From: Limisphaerales bacterium
GTDB taxonomy: Bacteria; Verrucomicrobiota; Verrucomicrobiia; Limisphaerales; UBA1100
NCBI GenBank assembly: GCA_014382585.1
Contig: JACNJL010000050.1
Location: forward strand, 43,968 to 107,967
Length of the DNA: 64,000 bases
Direction: 5' to 3'
This document shows positions 1-8,580 of the stretch, piece after piece (position 1 is the first letter of the stretch; each line of letters starts with the position of its first letter). Below the pieces are notes generated by a model. It had not been told where the DNA came from. It was given only the letters and a program-made list of their open reading frames with translations, and searched no databases. The position numbers and the translations under genes are program-made.

Positions 1-632
1 TGGACAACGGCGTGCCCGGCACGGGCGTGCATGATTGGCGCGGGCTCTTCGCCAAAAACGGTCGGAATCCCGAGACCCGCGTGGACAATTATCCCGAATG
101 GGGCCGCCTCGGCGGCTGGACCTCCAGCTCCGGCCGCGGCTGGGCCAACCTTAGCAACGCCCCGTTCCGCATGTACAAGCGTTACACCCACGAAGGCGGC
201 GTCGCCACCCCGCTCATCGTCCATTGGCCCGACGGCTTGAAGGACCGCAATAAATTGCGCCATGCCCCCGGCCACATCATCGACATCGCCCCCACCTGCC
301 TCAACGCCGCCGGTCTATCCACCAAGGGCATGGAAGGCCAAACCTTGCTGCCGGTGTTTACCAGGGACAGTCCTCAAGCCCGCACGCTCTTTTGGGAACA
401 CGAAGGCAACCGCGCCGTGCGTCAGGGCGATTACAAACTCGTCGCCCAACACAACACCCCGTGGGAGCTTTACAACATGCGCAAGGACCGCAGCGAACTC
501 CACGATCTCACCCAATCCATGCCGCAAAAAGCCGCCGAGCTAAAGCGACTCTACGAAGCCTGGGCCCACCGCGTCGGGGCCAAACCATGGGACGAGGTAA
601 GCGTCATCAAGAATAAGAAGCCGAAGAAATAG
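1..632 (+). CDS. arylsulfatase, C-terminal part (5' end outside window)
   Basis: The open frame runs in from the left edge: the codons before position 12 read D-N-G, the usual 'SDNG' metal-site loop of type I sulfatases, so the catalytic N-terminus with its CxPSR motif lies outside. The visible ~209 residues contain the family's 'GWANLSNAPFR.YK..THEGG..TPLI.HWP' block, then 'DIAPTCLNAAG' and a C-terminal 'ELYNMRKDRSELHDL' block, as in arylsulfatase-A-like enzymes that hydrolyse sulfate esters. No internal stop is seen. It converges on the gene ending at 967, with a palindromic repeat between them. Substrate cannot be told from this part. Confidence 0.9.
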   Translation, partial: DNGVPGTGVHDWRGLFAKNGRNPETRVDNYPEWGRLGGWTSSSGRGWANLSNAPFRMYKRYTHEGGVATPLIVHWPDGLKDRNKLRHAPGHIIDIAPTCLNAAGLSTKGMEGQTLLPVFTRDSPQARTLFWEHEGNRAVRQGDYKLVAQHNTPWELYNMRKDRSELHDLTQSMPQKAAELKRLYEAWAHRVGAKPWDEVSVIKNKKPKK

Positions 633-704
633 AAGCGGTGAGTTCGGACAAATCCGAAACGTTCACGGATATTTTTACAAACCGGCCTTACCAAACCCAA
701 GAGT

Positions 705-905
705 GTCGCGTAGCGACCACTCAAAATTAGCCGTGGGTTTCAACCCACGGTGTTCGCGCGAACAAGCCCCGCGTCGCGTCAGCGACCGCTCAAGGGTTCG
801 CCGGCACAAGGTTGAGCGGTCGCTGACGCGACGCCCAACCAATCATGCCGCAACCTATTCCGTGGGTTGAAACCCACGGCTAAAGGTGTGCTGTCGCTAC
901 GCGAC
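705..905. repeat. three-layer nested inverted repeat
   Basis: Three pairs of perfect arms share one centre. The outer arms are 705-717 (GTCGCGTAGCGAC) and 893-905. The middle arms are 727-750 and 860-883, each holding its own palindrome (CCGTGGGTTTCAACCCACGG at 731-750 and its complement at 860-879). The inner arms are 771-793 and 812-834, 23 bp with an 18-nt loop. A further GCTACGCGACG word recurs near 941-952. The element fills the 334-bp gap between two convergent genes, so it may act as a bidirectional terminator; it resembles REP/BIME-type intergenic repeats. No gene is seen in 633-966. Confidence 0.85.
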
Positions 906-966
906 GCTCCCGTGTCGATTGTGCTACTTGCGATTCTCTGCTACGCGACGTTCACGCGCAATTTGC

Positions 967-2421
967 CTACTCGCGCAATTCAACAATCGCGAAGATGGCC
1001 CGGTGATCGGACGCCACGGCTTCGTCCAGCACGCGTGTTTCCACCAGTGTCCAGCGTGCTTTCGGTCGTACGAAAATATAATCGATCTGCCGCGCCGGTT
1101 TGCCCACCGGGATCGTCGGCATCATGCGCGCATTGGTCCGGGCCCAGACCCGGCCGATTTCCTGTAAGGCCCGACTCTCGGGGTCATCATTTAAATCCCC
1201 CGCAAAGATTGCCGGCATCTCCGATCGTTTCGCCGCCAATTGATTGACGAATTTTGCGGAAGCCAACCGCTCCGCATCGGGTCGGCGATGATCGAAGTGC
1301 GTCGCCAACAACCGAAGGCTCCGGCCCTTGGACACTTGAACCGTCGCCGCCAACACCCCGCGCTGCTCGCCATCATCCACGTTGGGCAACAGATGATTCC
1401 GATGCTCGCCGATCGGGAATCGCGACAGGATGGCATTGCCGTATTGGCCGCCCTGAAACGCGATGTTGGCGCCGAAGACGTGATGCATTCGGGTGAGCCG
1501 CGCCAGTTCGGCCGCCTGATCCACCTTGCCCGTGCGCGTCGTGTTGCGATCCACCTCCTGCAACGTCACCAAGTCCGGCTTCACCGATTGGATCACGCGC
1601 GCAATACGCGGCACATCCAGCTTGCCGTCCACGCCCGCCGCATGATGGATGTTATAGCACAACACCCGCAACCGCACCGGCGTCGCCTTGCGCTCGGCAA
1701 ACACCACCTGCCGCTTGGCGCGATGGATGCCAATTAACCCGCCGGTCACCGGATCATTGGAAAATCCCTGCCCGGTAAACGGCACGGCCTGTTGGCCGAG
1801 GTACTGAAGCTCGCCGCCCTTCTTGGGCACCGCCAAACGAAAGGCCACCGGATCATCATGCCCTGTCACCCATAATTCATTCCCAAGCCAGATGCCGCCG
1901 GACAAACTGTAGCGGCCCAGTTGGGAAATGACCTTATTGGGATATGTCCAGCGCGCCACCTCGCGCCATTGATCATCGTACTTGGCGAGAAACGTCTTGG
2001 CGTTGCTCGCGCCGTAGTGGGCAAAGTTGCACCACCAATGATCGTCCTTGCGCAGCACCCACACCAGCGAGCCGCCGACATTGCCAAACGCCTTGAAAAT
2101 CGACAACTTCATGGTGTCGACATCGAGCGCCATGATCTCGCTGCGCTCGGGCTTGAAGGGATAATTAGAATGCGCGCACAACAATCGGCCTTTCCAGAAA
2201 AACCCACTGTTCAAATGCCGCGCCGCGCCTGTGCTCACCGCCACCCGCTTGCCCGACGCTCGGTCATACTTCGCTACCGCGCGACTGGTGATGGCGTAGA
2301 AGAACCGCTGATCCGCTGCGGCCGCCTGATGCGCCTCCGGCGCGGGCCACTGGCTCACGGACGTCCATTCCGCCCCCAGCACAATCTGGGCGAAAATGAG
2401 AAGGCAGCAGCCGAGGCGCAT
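967..2421 (-). CDS. secreted endonuclease/exonuclease/phosphatase (EEP) family hydrolase with N-terminal propeller-like region
   Basis: A 484-residue protein. The ATG at 2421 is chosen because it begins a clear signal peptide (MRLGCCLLIFAQIVLG-A) and lies one base past the upstream stop, implying translational coupling. Residues ~20-245 are a beta-rich region with repeated hydrophobic strands, propeller-like but not assigned to a family. Residues ~250-484 are an EEP domain: N257 (CYNIHH), E289 (LQEVD), H375, the GDLND motif with D409 and N411, D447 and S471-D472-H473. EEP enzymes cleave phosphodiesters or phosphomonoesters using Mg2+. Substrate is unknown; export suggests extracellular nucleic acid or phosphorylated compounds. 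The fusion is unusual. Confidence 0.85.
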   Translation of the reverse strand: MRLGCCLLIFAQIVLGAEWTSVSQWPAPEAHQAAAADQRFFYAITSRAVAKYDRASGKRVAVSTGAARHLNSGFFWKGRLLCAHSNYPFKPERSEIMALDVDTMKLSIFKAFGNVGGSLVWVLRKDDHWWCNFAHYGASNAKTFLAKYDDQWREVARWTYPNKVISQLGRYSLSGGIWLGNELWVTGHDDPVAFRLAVPKKGGELQYLGQQAVPFTGQGFSNDPVTGGLIGIHRAKRQVVFAERKATPVRLRVLCYNIHHAAGVDGKLDVPRIARVIQSVKPDLVTLQEVDRNTTRTGKVDQAAELARLTRMHHVFGANIAFQGGQYGNAILSRFPIGEHRNHLLPNVDDGEQRGVLAATVQVSKGRSLRLLATHFDHRRPDAERLASAKFVNQLAAKRSEMPAIFAGDLNDDPESRALQEIGRVWARTNARMMPTIPVGKPARQIDYIFVRPKARWTLVETRVLDEAVASDHRAIFAIVELRE

Positions 2422-2422
2422 T

Positions 2423-3922
2423 TTATTTCTTGGGGATTTCATTGACGGTGTAATAGGCGTGGCGGTGCAGCAGCGGTTCCTGCGCCTGTCCGCGCCCGCG
2501 CAGGGCGCCCAGATCAAACTCATGCACGTGGCCGCGCTTGAGTTCACTTAAAACAATCTGCGCACTCAAACCGTCAGGCGCGAGTTTGGCACTTTTTATT
2601 TCCGGCGTAGTCTGATCCACCTCCGGCCCACCGTAGCCGCCGTGGTAAATGTGCGTGAAAGTGCTGACCTTGTAGCTCTTCGGATCGTTGCCCGTCTTGG
2701 TCTCGACCGGTTTGGTAAATAGGATTTTGAATCCATCGGGCGTAATGTGGATGCGCTTGATCTCGAAGGGCATTTTGCCGGTCCAATCCAGTCGCTCCAG
2801 CGCGAAAGGCTTGATGCCGCGCACCGGCCAACCGCGATTCGTGCCGCCGGCCAACAGGCGGCCCTGCCGGGTGAATTGCACATTCAGGATGCCGGTGGAA
2901 AGCCCTTCGCGAAACGGATAACACGCGCCCTGCCACACGCCGTTGATCTGCTCGGTGGTCGCGCGCATAAGGATCGATTGCGTGTAGTCGCCGAGAAAGA
3001 TTTGATTTTCAAACGGCCCAAACTTGCCGCCTGTTTGATCGACTACGTACCCGGTGATCGAGCGCCCCATGCGGATGTAGGGAAACACCACCGCATACGG
3101 CACGAGTTCCTTTACCTTTTCCTTTTCCGTGACAATGCGCGTGCCGCTCTTCGGCGCAACCGGCCGCGGAAGGCCCGGGGCGTACGGGTACCAGTTGAAA
3201 CTCACTGGGTGCCCCATGAACCCGCCGGGCTTGAGAAATTTCAGGCTGCACGAGGAATTCCACGGTCCCTGACTCTCTATATAAAACAACGCGCCATGTT
3301 CGTTCGGGCCAATGCCGCCCGGACTGCGCAGGCCGCTGGCGATCGGGATGCTCTTGCCTTCCGGGGTAATCTTCAGGGCCCACCCGCGGAAGAGCGCACG
3401 CGAGTGGTACGAACTGGACAACCCCAACGCCACGTAGAGATTGCCCTGCGCATCGAACTTCGAGCCAAAAGCGTACTCGTGATAATTACGATATCCCCAC
3501 GCGTCGGACACCGTCTCAAACCGATCCGCGCGGCCGTCGCCGTTCGTATCGCGCACCCGTGTCAGCTCCGCGCTATGCGTCACGTACAACGCATCCTTCT
3601 CGCCTTTGCGATGCGCCAGCCCGAAGATTTCATCCAGTCCTTCGGCAAATTTCTCGAAGCGCGGCCGCGGCTTGGCGTCATCCACCCCGCTCATCAGATA
3701 AATCTCCCCGCGCCGCGTGCCGATCGCCATGCGGTTATCCGGTAGCAACTCAAACGACCCCGCTTCAATCACCTGCCCTTTCGGAATCGGCACACTCACG
3801 ACCCGATAATATTCCCGCTCCCGCTGCTCCGTCCCCCAACGCGCGCCCACCTCCTCGGCAACTGCGCTTGAAGCGATCGCCGAGGCCAGCACGAGTCCCA
3901 ACCAGTTAACGCAACAACTCAT
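2423..3922 (-). CDS. secreted sugar-dehydrogenase-like six-bladed propeller protein
   Basis: A 499-residue protein with an N-terminal signal (VLASAIASSAVA-EE). Sequence such as 'GLAHRKGEKDALYVTHSAELTRVRDTNGDGRADRFE' and 'GLRSPGGIGPNEHGALFYIESQG' matches the PQQ/glucose-sorbosone-dehydrogenase-like propeller proteins of PVC bacteria (membrane-bound dehydrogenase / DUF7133 type). Family members are thought to oxidise sugars or alcohols and pass electrons to cytochrome c. Its start lies inside the upstream five-heme cytochrome gene (17-bp overlap), consistent with a shared redox role. Cofactor binding cannot be confirmed by eye. The substrate is unknown. Confidence 0.8.
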   Translation of the reverse strand: MSCCVNWLGLVLASAIASSAVAEEVGARWGTEQREREYYRVVSVPIPKGQVIEAGSFELLPDNRMAIGTRRGEIYLMSGVDDAKPRPRFEKFAEGLDEIFGLAHRKGEKDALYVTHSAELTRVRDTNGDGRADRFETVSDAWGYRNYHEYAFGSKFDAQGNLYVALGLSSSYHSRALFRGWALKITPEGKSIPIASGLRSPGGIGPNEHGALFYIESQGPWNSSCSLKFLKPGGFMGHPVSFNWYPYAPGLPRPVAPKSGTRIVTEKEKVKELVPYAVVFPYIRMGRSITGYVVDQTGGKFGPFENQIFLGDYTQSILMRATTEQINGVWQGACYPFREGLSTGILNVQFTRQGRLLAGGTNRGWPVRGIKPFALERLDWTGKMPFEIKRIHITPDGFKILFTKPVETKTGNDPKSYKVSTFTHIYHGGYGGPEVDQTTPEIKSAKLAPDGLSAQIVLSELKRGHVHEFDLGALRGRGQAQEPLLHRHAYYTVNEIPKK

Positions 3923-6143
3923 ACCGTATTCCCCATTCCGATTTGCCTTTGGGCAGATTTAATTTCATCAACAACTCCTTCGTCTCACCGGCGCCGCGAA
4001 GGAGGACTTCGGTTTCCGGCAGCCACACTTTTAGTGACTCCGTGCCATATTGCCGCGGCGCCAACCGTTGCACCTTGCCGGTCAACACCCGCACATAAAC
4101 CGTTTCCGCCTTGGGCGTTTCCAGTTGCAGCGTACGCACCAAACCATTCAGCCGATCGGACACCACCGCCTGCGAGCGATCCGCCACGCTCACCGTTCCC
4201 GTGCGATACAGGAAAGTCGGCACCCCATCGGCATCCAGTTGATAGCCGCCAAACCGATAACCCCGATTGCGCGGGTAGAGCGGATCGGGGTTCACCGGAT
4301 TCTCCTTGGTCATCTGCGGCCGCAACGGCCACGGCGCATCGGCCTTGGCCAAGCGATAAAACGTCACGTCCTGCGCCAGCTCGATCGCGCGCCCCTTCGG
4401 ATTGAAATTTCCCGCGCCTTGTCCGCCCCAGAACACGCTCACAAACTCACCCTGCCACAGCGCGCTGAGCGTGCCGTTCTGCGCGTTGAAGGCGTAATTC
4501 ATGCCGCCCGGGAAACCCACCGCAATCCCGCGATAACCCGCCACCCGACTGCGGCCGCGATACACGCGCGTGCGATCGCTCACCACCAAATCCGTGCCCA
4601 CCGAGCGAATGCCCGAGGGATCGCGCGCCGACCGGCCCAGCGAAAAGTAATGCCACAACGCCTGCAGTTGCGCCTCCGTTTGGCCCTCCAACACATCCGC
4701 CCGCACCGCCTTGCCATCGGGCCAGAAATTCGGCATCACAATGCCCGGCCGAAATTTTTGCGGGTTCCGCATGAAGTGCGCAAACCAACTTGGCTGCAGC
4801 CGCTCAAAGGAATTTAGCAAATCCACCCCCTTCAATCCCGGCGACGGTTTGCCATTGAAGTTGTGGCAGGCCACGCAATTCAATCCCTGATCGCCCACCA
4901 ATAAATGGCCGGCCTCGCGAACCCGGCGCCGATCCTCGCGCTTGGGTTCCGGCAATTCCACCACCGGCAACGAATCCACTTTCTCGAACAACCCCGGCAA
5001 ATGCCGCAGGTTGGCCTCGCCGAATTGCGGCATGCGCGTGTGCATGTACGGCCGCACCGCTGCGCCATCGAACAACACCTTGCGTAGCCATTCCGGCCGC
5101 AGCTTGGCACCCACGCCGTCCAGCGTCGGCGGAATACGGCCGGGATTGCCCAGCCCCTCCTCGTCCGTGCCGAAGTGCTGAAACATCGCATTGCTCACGC
5201 CGCCTGCACCATCGCGCGTGTGACAGGCAATGCAGTTGAAAGCCGTCATCGTATGCTGGACCTGCAGTCGATCCGGCAACGGCTTTTGAATTCCCGTCAG
5301 CGCCTTGCCCATGGCATCCCGTTGGAAGGCCGACAAATGAAAATCCGGCACTCCATCCGGCTGTTCCGCCAGACATCCCCGGCCCGCTCTGAGCTTGGCC
5401 ATCGGTAATTTCAATTGCGACTTTTGGTTCGGCAACTTGTGGCACGAGGTGCAGTTCAGGCTGCGAAATACCGCCTTGCCCGCCGCCACCTTGGCTGGAT
5501 TGGGCGGTAGCTCGGTGACCTTTAATTCCTTCGCCCCCAATAAAAAAGCCGCGATGGAGCGCGCCTCGTCGCGCGTGAGATTCATATCCGGCATGCGCCC
5601 CGCCGGCCGTGCGTGATGCGGCTGAAATAGAAACGCCGACAACGAATCCAGCCCGTACTTGGCCGGCACATGCTTCAGCCCCACCCCTTGACCGGGCGAG
5701 TGACAGGTAACGCAGCCCACACGTTGGAACAGTTTTTTGCCTGCACCCACCATCGAGCCGTCTACATTGGCCCGCGAAAATTTTTCGGCGGATAAGCTCG
5801 TCAAATAATGCGTCAACACATCCGCGGTGGCCTCGCGTTCATCGGCCGGCACCGCCGCCAGCACATCCGGCATTTGCGTGCCCGGATCTTCCTGGTGTGG
5901 GTTCAACAAAAACCGCCGCAGATAACCCGCATCCACCCGCGCGCCTACCCCCGACAAATCCGGCCCCAACTTGCGCTGCACCGGCCCCGCATGGCACCAG
6001 GCGCAGCGTAGCTCCTCGATCAACACCCGCCCCTGCCCGGCTGCATCCAACCCATGCCGTTCATGCAACAGCCCCGGCACCACGGGCTGTGCCCAGAGGG
6101 TTGCCCCGACAAAGCAAAAGATGGCCCAACTCCAACGCATCAC
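3906..6143 (-). CDS. secreted pentaheme cytochrome c
   Basis: A 745-residue protein with a signal peptide (MMRWSWAIFCFVGATLWA-Q). Five CxxCH heme-attachment motifs begin at Cys47 (CAWCH), Cys144 (CVTCH), Cys231 (CTSCH), Cys304 (CIACH) and Cys423 (CVACH); downstream MPD/MPQ/MPN segments could give axial methionines. Residues after ~510 form a heme-free beta-rich C-terminal region. The product would carry electrons in the periplasm or outside the cell. It overlaps the downstream dehydrogenase-like gene by 17 bp and the upstream DUF1801 gene by 4 bp (ATGA), so co-expression is likely. This multi-c-type-domain layout occurs beside PVC dehydrogenase-like proteins, but the partner here is inferred. 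Confidence 0.88.
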   Translation of the reverse strand: MMRWSWAIFCFVGATLWAQPVVPGLLHERHGLDAAGQGRVLIEELRCAWCHAGPVQRKLGPDLSGVGARVDAGYLRRFLLNPHQEDPGTQMPDVLAAVPADEREATADVLTHYLTSLSAEKFSRANVDGSMVGAGKKLFQRVGCVTCHSPGQGVGLKHVPAKYGLDSLSAFLFQPHHARPAGRMPDMNLTRDEARSIAAFLLGAKELKVTELPPNPAKVAAGKAVFRSLNCTSCHKLPNQKSQLKLPMAKLRAGRGCLAEQPDGVPDFHLSAFQRDAMGKALTGIQKPLPDRLQVQHTMTAFNCIACHTRDGAGGVSNAMFQHFGTDEEGLGNPGRIPPTLDGVGAKLRPEWLRKVLFDGAAVRPYMHTRMPQFGEANLRHLPGLFEKVDSLPVVELPEPKREDRRRVREAGHLLVGDQGLNCVACHNFNGKPSPGLKGVDLLNSFERLQPSWFAHFMRNPQKFRPGIVMPNFWPDGKAVRADVLEGQTEAQLQALWHYFSLGRSARDPSGIRSVGTDLVVSDRTRVYRGRSRVAGYRGIAVGFPGGMNYAFNAQNGTLSALWQGEFVSVFWGGQGAGNFNPKGRAIELAQDVTFYRLAKADAPWPLRPQMTKENPVNPDPLYPRNRGYRFGGYQLDADGVPTFLYRTGTVSVADRSQAVVSDRLNGLVRTLQLETPKAETVYVRVLTGKVQRLAPRQYGTESLKVWLPETEVLLRGAGETKELLMKLNLPKGKSEWGIRYELLR

Positions 6144-6691
6144 TTTTTCTTGGCCGCCGTTTTCTTCACTGCTTTTTTCTTGGCGGCCACCTTCTTTCGG
6201 GCGGCGGAGCGTTTGGCGCCGACTTTTTTGCCGGACTTATTTTGCGCCAGCGATGCCTCGTAGCCGGCGATGTAATCTTTCATGGAGATGCGGCGCACTG
6301 CTTCGCCCACCACCTCCAGCGCCACGTCCTCGATTTTTTTGAACCGCACGCAGGACTTGCCCATGTTCAGTTTCTTGCCGGTCGCCTCCCACGCTTTGAC
6401 AAACCATGCCGCCTGTTCGGGATCCATATACAATCCAATGCCGTAGAAGGCCATGTGCTGCTTCTGCGAAGCGATGGCGGCAAAGGGAAGCGGTTCGTCG
6501 GGCTGGCAATGGTAGCCATCCGGGTACGCAGACAACGGCACGTACCACGCGGGCATGCCCCATTGCATGCCTTCCTTGAAGCCCTTGGGGAGGTTTTTGT
6601 TGATGACAGCCCGCAGGGCACTCATCGCCTTCCGCCGATCGGGCGGCAACTCGGCGAAATATTGCTTCACGGTCTTGGCTTTGCTTTGCAT
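6140..6691 (-). CDS. DUF1801 domain protein with lysine/alanine-rich histone-H1-like tail
   Basis: A 183-residue cytoplasmic protein with no signal peptide. Residues 1-~145 match DUF1801 (YdhG/YdeI-like fold): 'YFAELPPDRRKAMSALRAVI', 'EGMQWGMPAWYVPL', 'LPFAAIASQKQHMAFYGIGLY'. Residues ~152-183 are almost entirely K, A, R, V and T (AKKKAVKKTAAKKK), like the tails of bacterial histone-H1-like proteins, and would bind nucleic acid non-specifically. It starts 3 bp after the upstream sulfatase and ends in an ATGA overlap with the cytochrome gene, so it is co-transcribed with genes of apparently unrelated function. Molecular role unknown. Confidence 0.8.
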   Translation of the reverse strand: MQSKAKTVKQYFAELPPDRRKAMSALRAVINKNLPKGFKEGMQWGMPAWYVPLSAYPDGYHCQPDEPLPFAAIASQKQHMAFYGIGLYMDPEQAAWFVKAWEATGKKLNMGKSCVRFKKIEDVALEVVGEAVRRISMKDYIAGYEASLAQNKSGKKVGAKRSAARKKVAAKKKAVKKTAAKKK

Positions 6692-6694
6692 GAT

Positions 6695-8284
6695 TTATTG
6701 TTTGGGTTTCTTGTCGGCCGCCGCCCGGCGGAGGGTTTCAAACACCTTTTCGTATCCGCCACCGTTCAGAGCATTGCCGCCTGGCACAAATTCACCGTAG
6801 GGGCGGGCGGGGAATTTTTTGAGTTCTGCCGCAAGCTGTCGCTTCATTTGCATCAACGTCTCGGCATGGCGTTTATTGGCAGCGAGATTTTTCTGCGCAT
6901 CCGGATCCCGTTTCAAATCGTATAACTGATCGCCGGTGTATGCGTGTGGATGCGTAGCGATGGAACGCGAGACGCCGCCGCTCAAGCCGGTCAACGCCTT
7001 CACGGTTCGCCGATGCTGCTCCTGCGCGCCGGCCACCTGTTCCTGCGTATATCGCAGAGCAATGTAACTGTGCGTTTTCGTTTTGATGGAACGCGCGGCG
7101 CCAATCTCGGCGTACACATAATCGCGCACCGGTTGGTGCGGCGCCTGAAAGAGCGGGGCCAAACTCACGCCATCCATCCGGTAGGCGGCCGGCTTATTCA
7201 CGCCAGCCAGCTCAAACCATGTAGGCACAAAATCGGTATTTTGAATCAACTCCTCACTGCGCACGCCCGCCTTCATGCCGGCTGGCCAGCGCATGATGCA
7301 CGGCACCTCCGTGCCCTTGGCCTTGTACAACGATCCTTTGTTGGCGGAGCCATGATCGGCCACGAACAACACGATCGTGTTACGCGCCAGTTTCAATTGA
7401 TCCAGCTTATTGAGAATCACCCCGAGCGAATCATCCATCCACAGGTATCCCGCTTGATTGGAGGTCAACCCGGCTTTCTCGATTCGTTTCATGACCGACT
7501 CTCGCGGCGGCATCACGTTTAAATCCGCGTCGATGATGCCTTCGCCGGTGACCCTCGGCTTATCCAGCGATTTGTGCCAGGAACCATTCGGCCCGTGCAG
7601 CAGCGTGGTGCAGTAATGCAAATAGAATGGTCCCTCGCGGTGGCGCTCGATAAACTCAATCGCCGCCGCCGCCGTCCATTCGGGATTATGATTTTGGAAA
7701 GGCGCCTTGATATTGTCCCAATAAATATTCTTGGCCCACGTGAATCCGAAATCCTTCACGGCCTTCCGGTACCCTTTCTCATTTTCAAATTTTTTACGAT
7801 TGAGTTCCGGCGTGAAGGGCACGTTTTTCTCAATCTCGTGCAAGCCGTATTTCCGCCGAAACTCCGCATCACTGAGCGACGGCCCTACATGAAACTTCCC
7901 CACCATGCCCGTCGCGTACCCCGCCTGAGTCAGCAGCGCCGCCACGTTTTGGTTGTCCGGTTCCAGCTCTACGTTGAAGCCCGGCAGGCTTTGTTGGCCC
8001 TTGGGGAACAGCTCCAAAAATTCCGCCGAGTAGGCTGACCCCGCATTGCGGCCGGTCAGGAATGTGTATCGTGACGGCGTGCACACGGTCGAGGTCACGT
8101 GCGCGTTTTCAAAAGTGATCCCCTCCCGGGCCAGCCGGTCGAGATGTGGCGTGAGCACCTTGCCACCGTACACGCTCGTTTCGTATTTGTCGTAATCATC
8201 GACCATGAACACGATAATGTTCGGCGGCGCCGCGCTCAACAATCCGGTGACGCCCAGCAACCATACGAGAAACCAACGTGTCAT
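6695..8284 (-). CDS. secreted sulfatase (type I, formylglycine-dependent)
   Basis: A 529-residue protein. The ATG at 8284 is chosen because it starts a signal peptide (MTRWFLVWLLGVTGLLSA-A); the frame is open further upstream without a plausible start. The metal-binding DD is at 29-30. The sulfatase signature TVCTPSRYTFLTGR holds Cys68, the residue converted to formylglycine. A 'GKFHVG' block and 'LFVADHGS' metal loop follow, then 'LYDLKRDPDAQKNLA' near the C-terminus. It hydrolyses sulfate esters, probably periplasmically. It is followed 3 bp later by the DUF1801 gene. Substrate not assignable. Confidence 0.93.
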   Translation of the reverse strand: MTRWFLVWLLGVTGLLSAAPPNIIVFMVDDYDKYETSVYGGKVLTPHLDRLAREGITFENAHVTSTVCTPSRYTFLTGRNAGSAYSAEFLELFPKGQQSLPGFNVELEPDNQNVAALLTQAGYATGMVGKFHVGPSLSDAEFRRKYGLHEIEKNVPFTPELNRKKFENEKGYRKAVKDFGFTWAKNIYWDNIKAPFQNHNPEWTAAAAIEFIERHREGPFYLHYCTTLLHGPNGSWHKSLDKPRVTGEGIIDADLNVMPPRESVMKRIEKAGLTSNQAGYLWMDDSLGVILNKLDQLKLARNTIVLFVADHGSANKGSLYKAKGTEVPCIMRWPAGMKAGVRSEELIQNTDFVPTWFELAGVNKPAAYRMDGVSLAPLFQAPHQPVRDYVYAEIGAARSIKTKTHSYIALRYTQEQVAGAQEQHRRTVKALTGLSGGVSRSIATHPHAYTGDQLYDLKRDPDAQKNLAANKRHAETLMQMKRQLAAELKKFPARPYGEFVPGGNALNGGGYEKVFETLRRAAADKKPKQ

Positions 8285-8387
8285 GAGGGAAGCATTGGGC
8301 AGTCGCGAATGGAGGTCAAACCTCAACCGGCAAGAGTCCGATGTTTCCCGCTTGAAGAATACTCCGTGCGACCGGACACTTAACCCT

Positions 8388-8580
8388 ATGACAACTAATG
8401 TTGCCCGCGCGATGTTGGGTTTCGCCCTGTTGATCGGCATCGGGCGCGAAGGCGGCCAGCGCGGGGAGTTCATGGCCATCTTTTATCGGCACGCGCGGTT
8501 TGAACCGTTGGAGACAAACCATTTTTGGCTGTCGGACACGCCGGAGAAAGTCGGCATCAACCGCGGGGCTTGGCAACTCA
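8388..8580 (+). pseudogene. decayed fragment of an EEP-family endonuclease/phosphatase gene
   Basis: In the ~290-bp gap between two minus-strand sulfatases, the plus strand encodes 'GREGGQRGEFMAIFYRHARFEPLETNHFWLSDTPEKVG'-type sequence (shown here only as a pattern: GR-G, GEF-AIFYR, RFE-L, FWLSDTPEK). That order is the internal signature of secreted EEP-family hydrolases. Neither the N-terminal part nor the catalytic GDLN/SDH end is present, and the frame runs into the 3' end of the neighbouring sulfatase. It is best read as a relic of a deleted gene. Confidence rests on recognition of the motif order only. Confidence 0.5.

Noticed and set aside
705..905. CRISPR-like array
   Set aside because: The repeats are nested inverted arms, not spaced direct repeats, and no cas gene is present.
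2747..3745. 332-codon plus-strand open frame
   Set aside because: It is the complement of the dehydrogenase-like gene; no family pattern and no start context.
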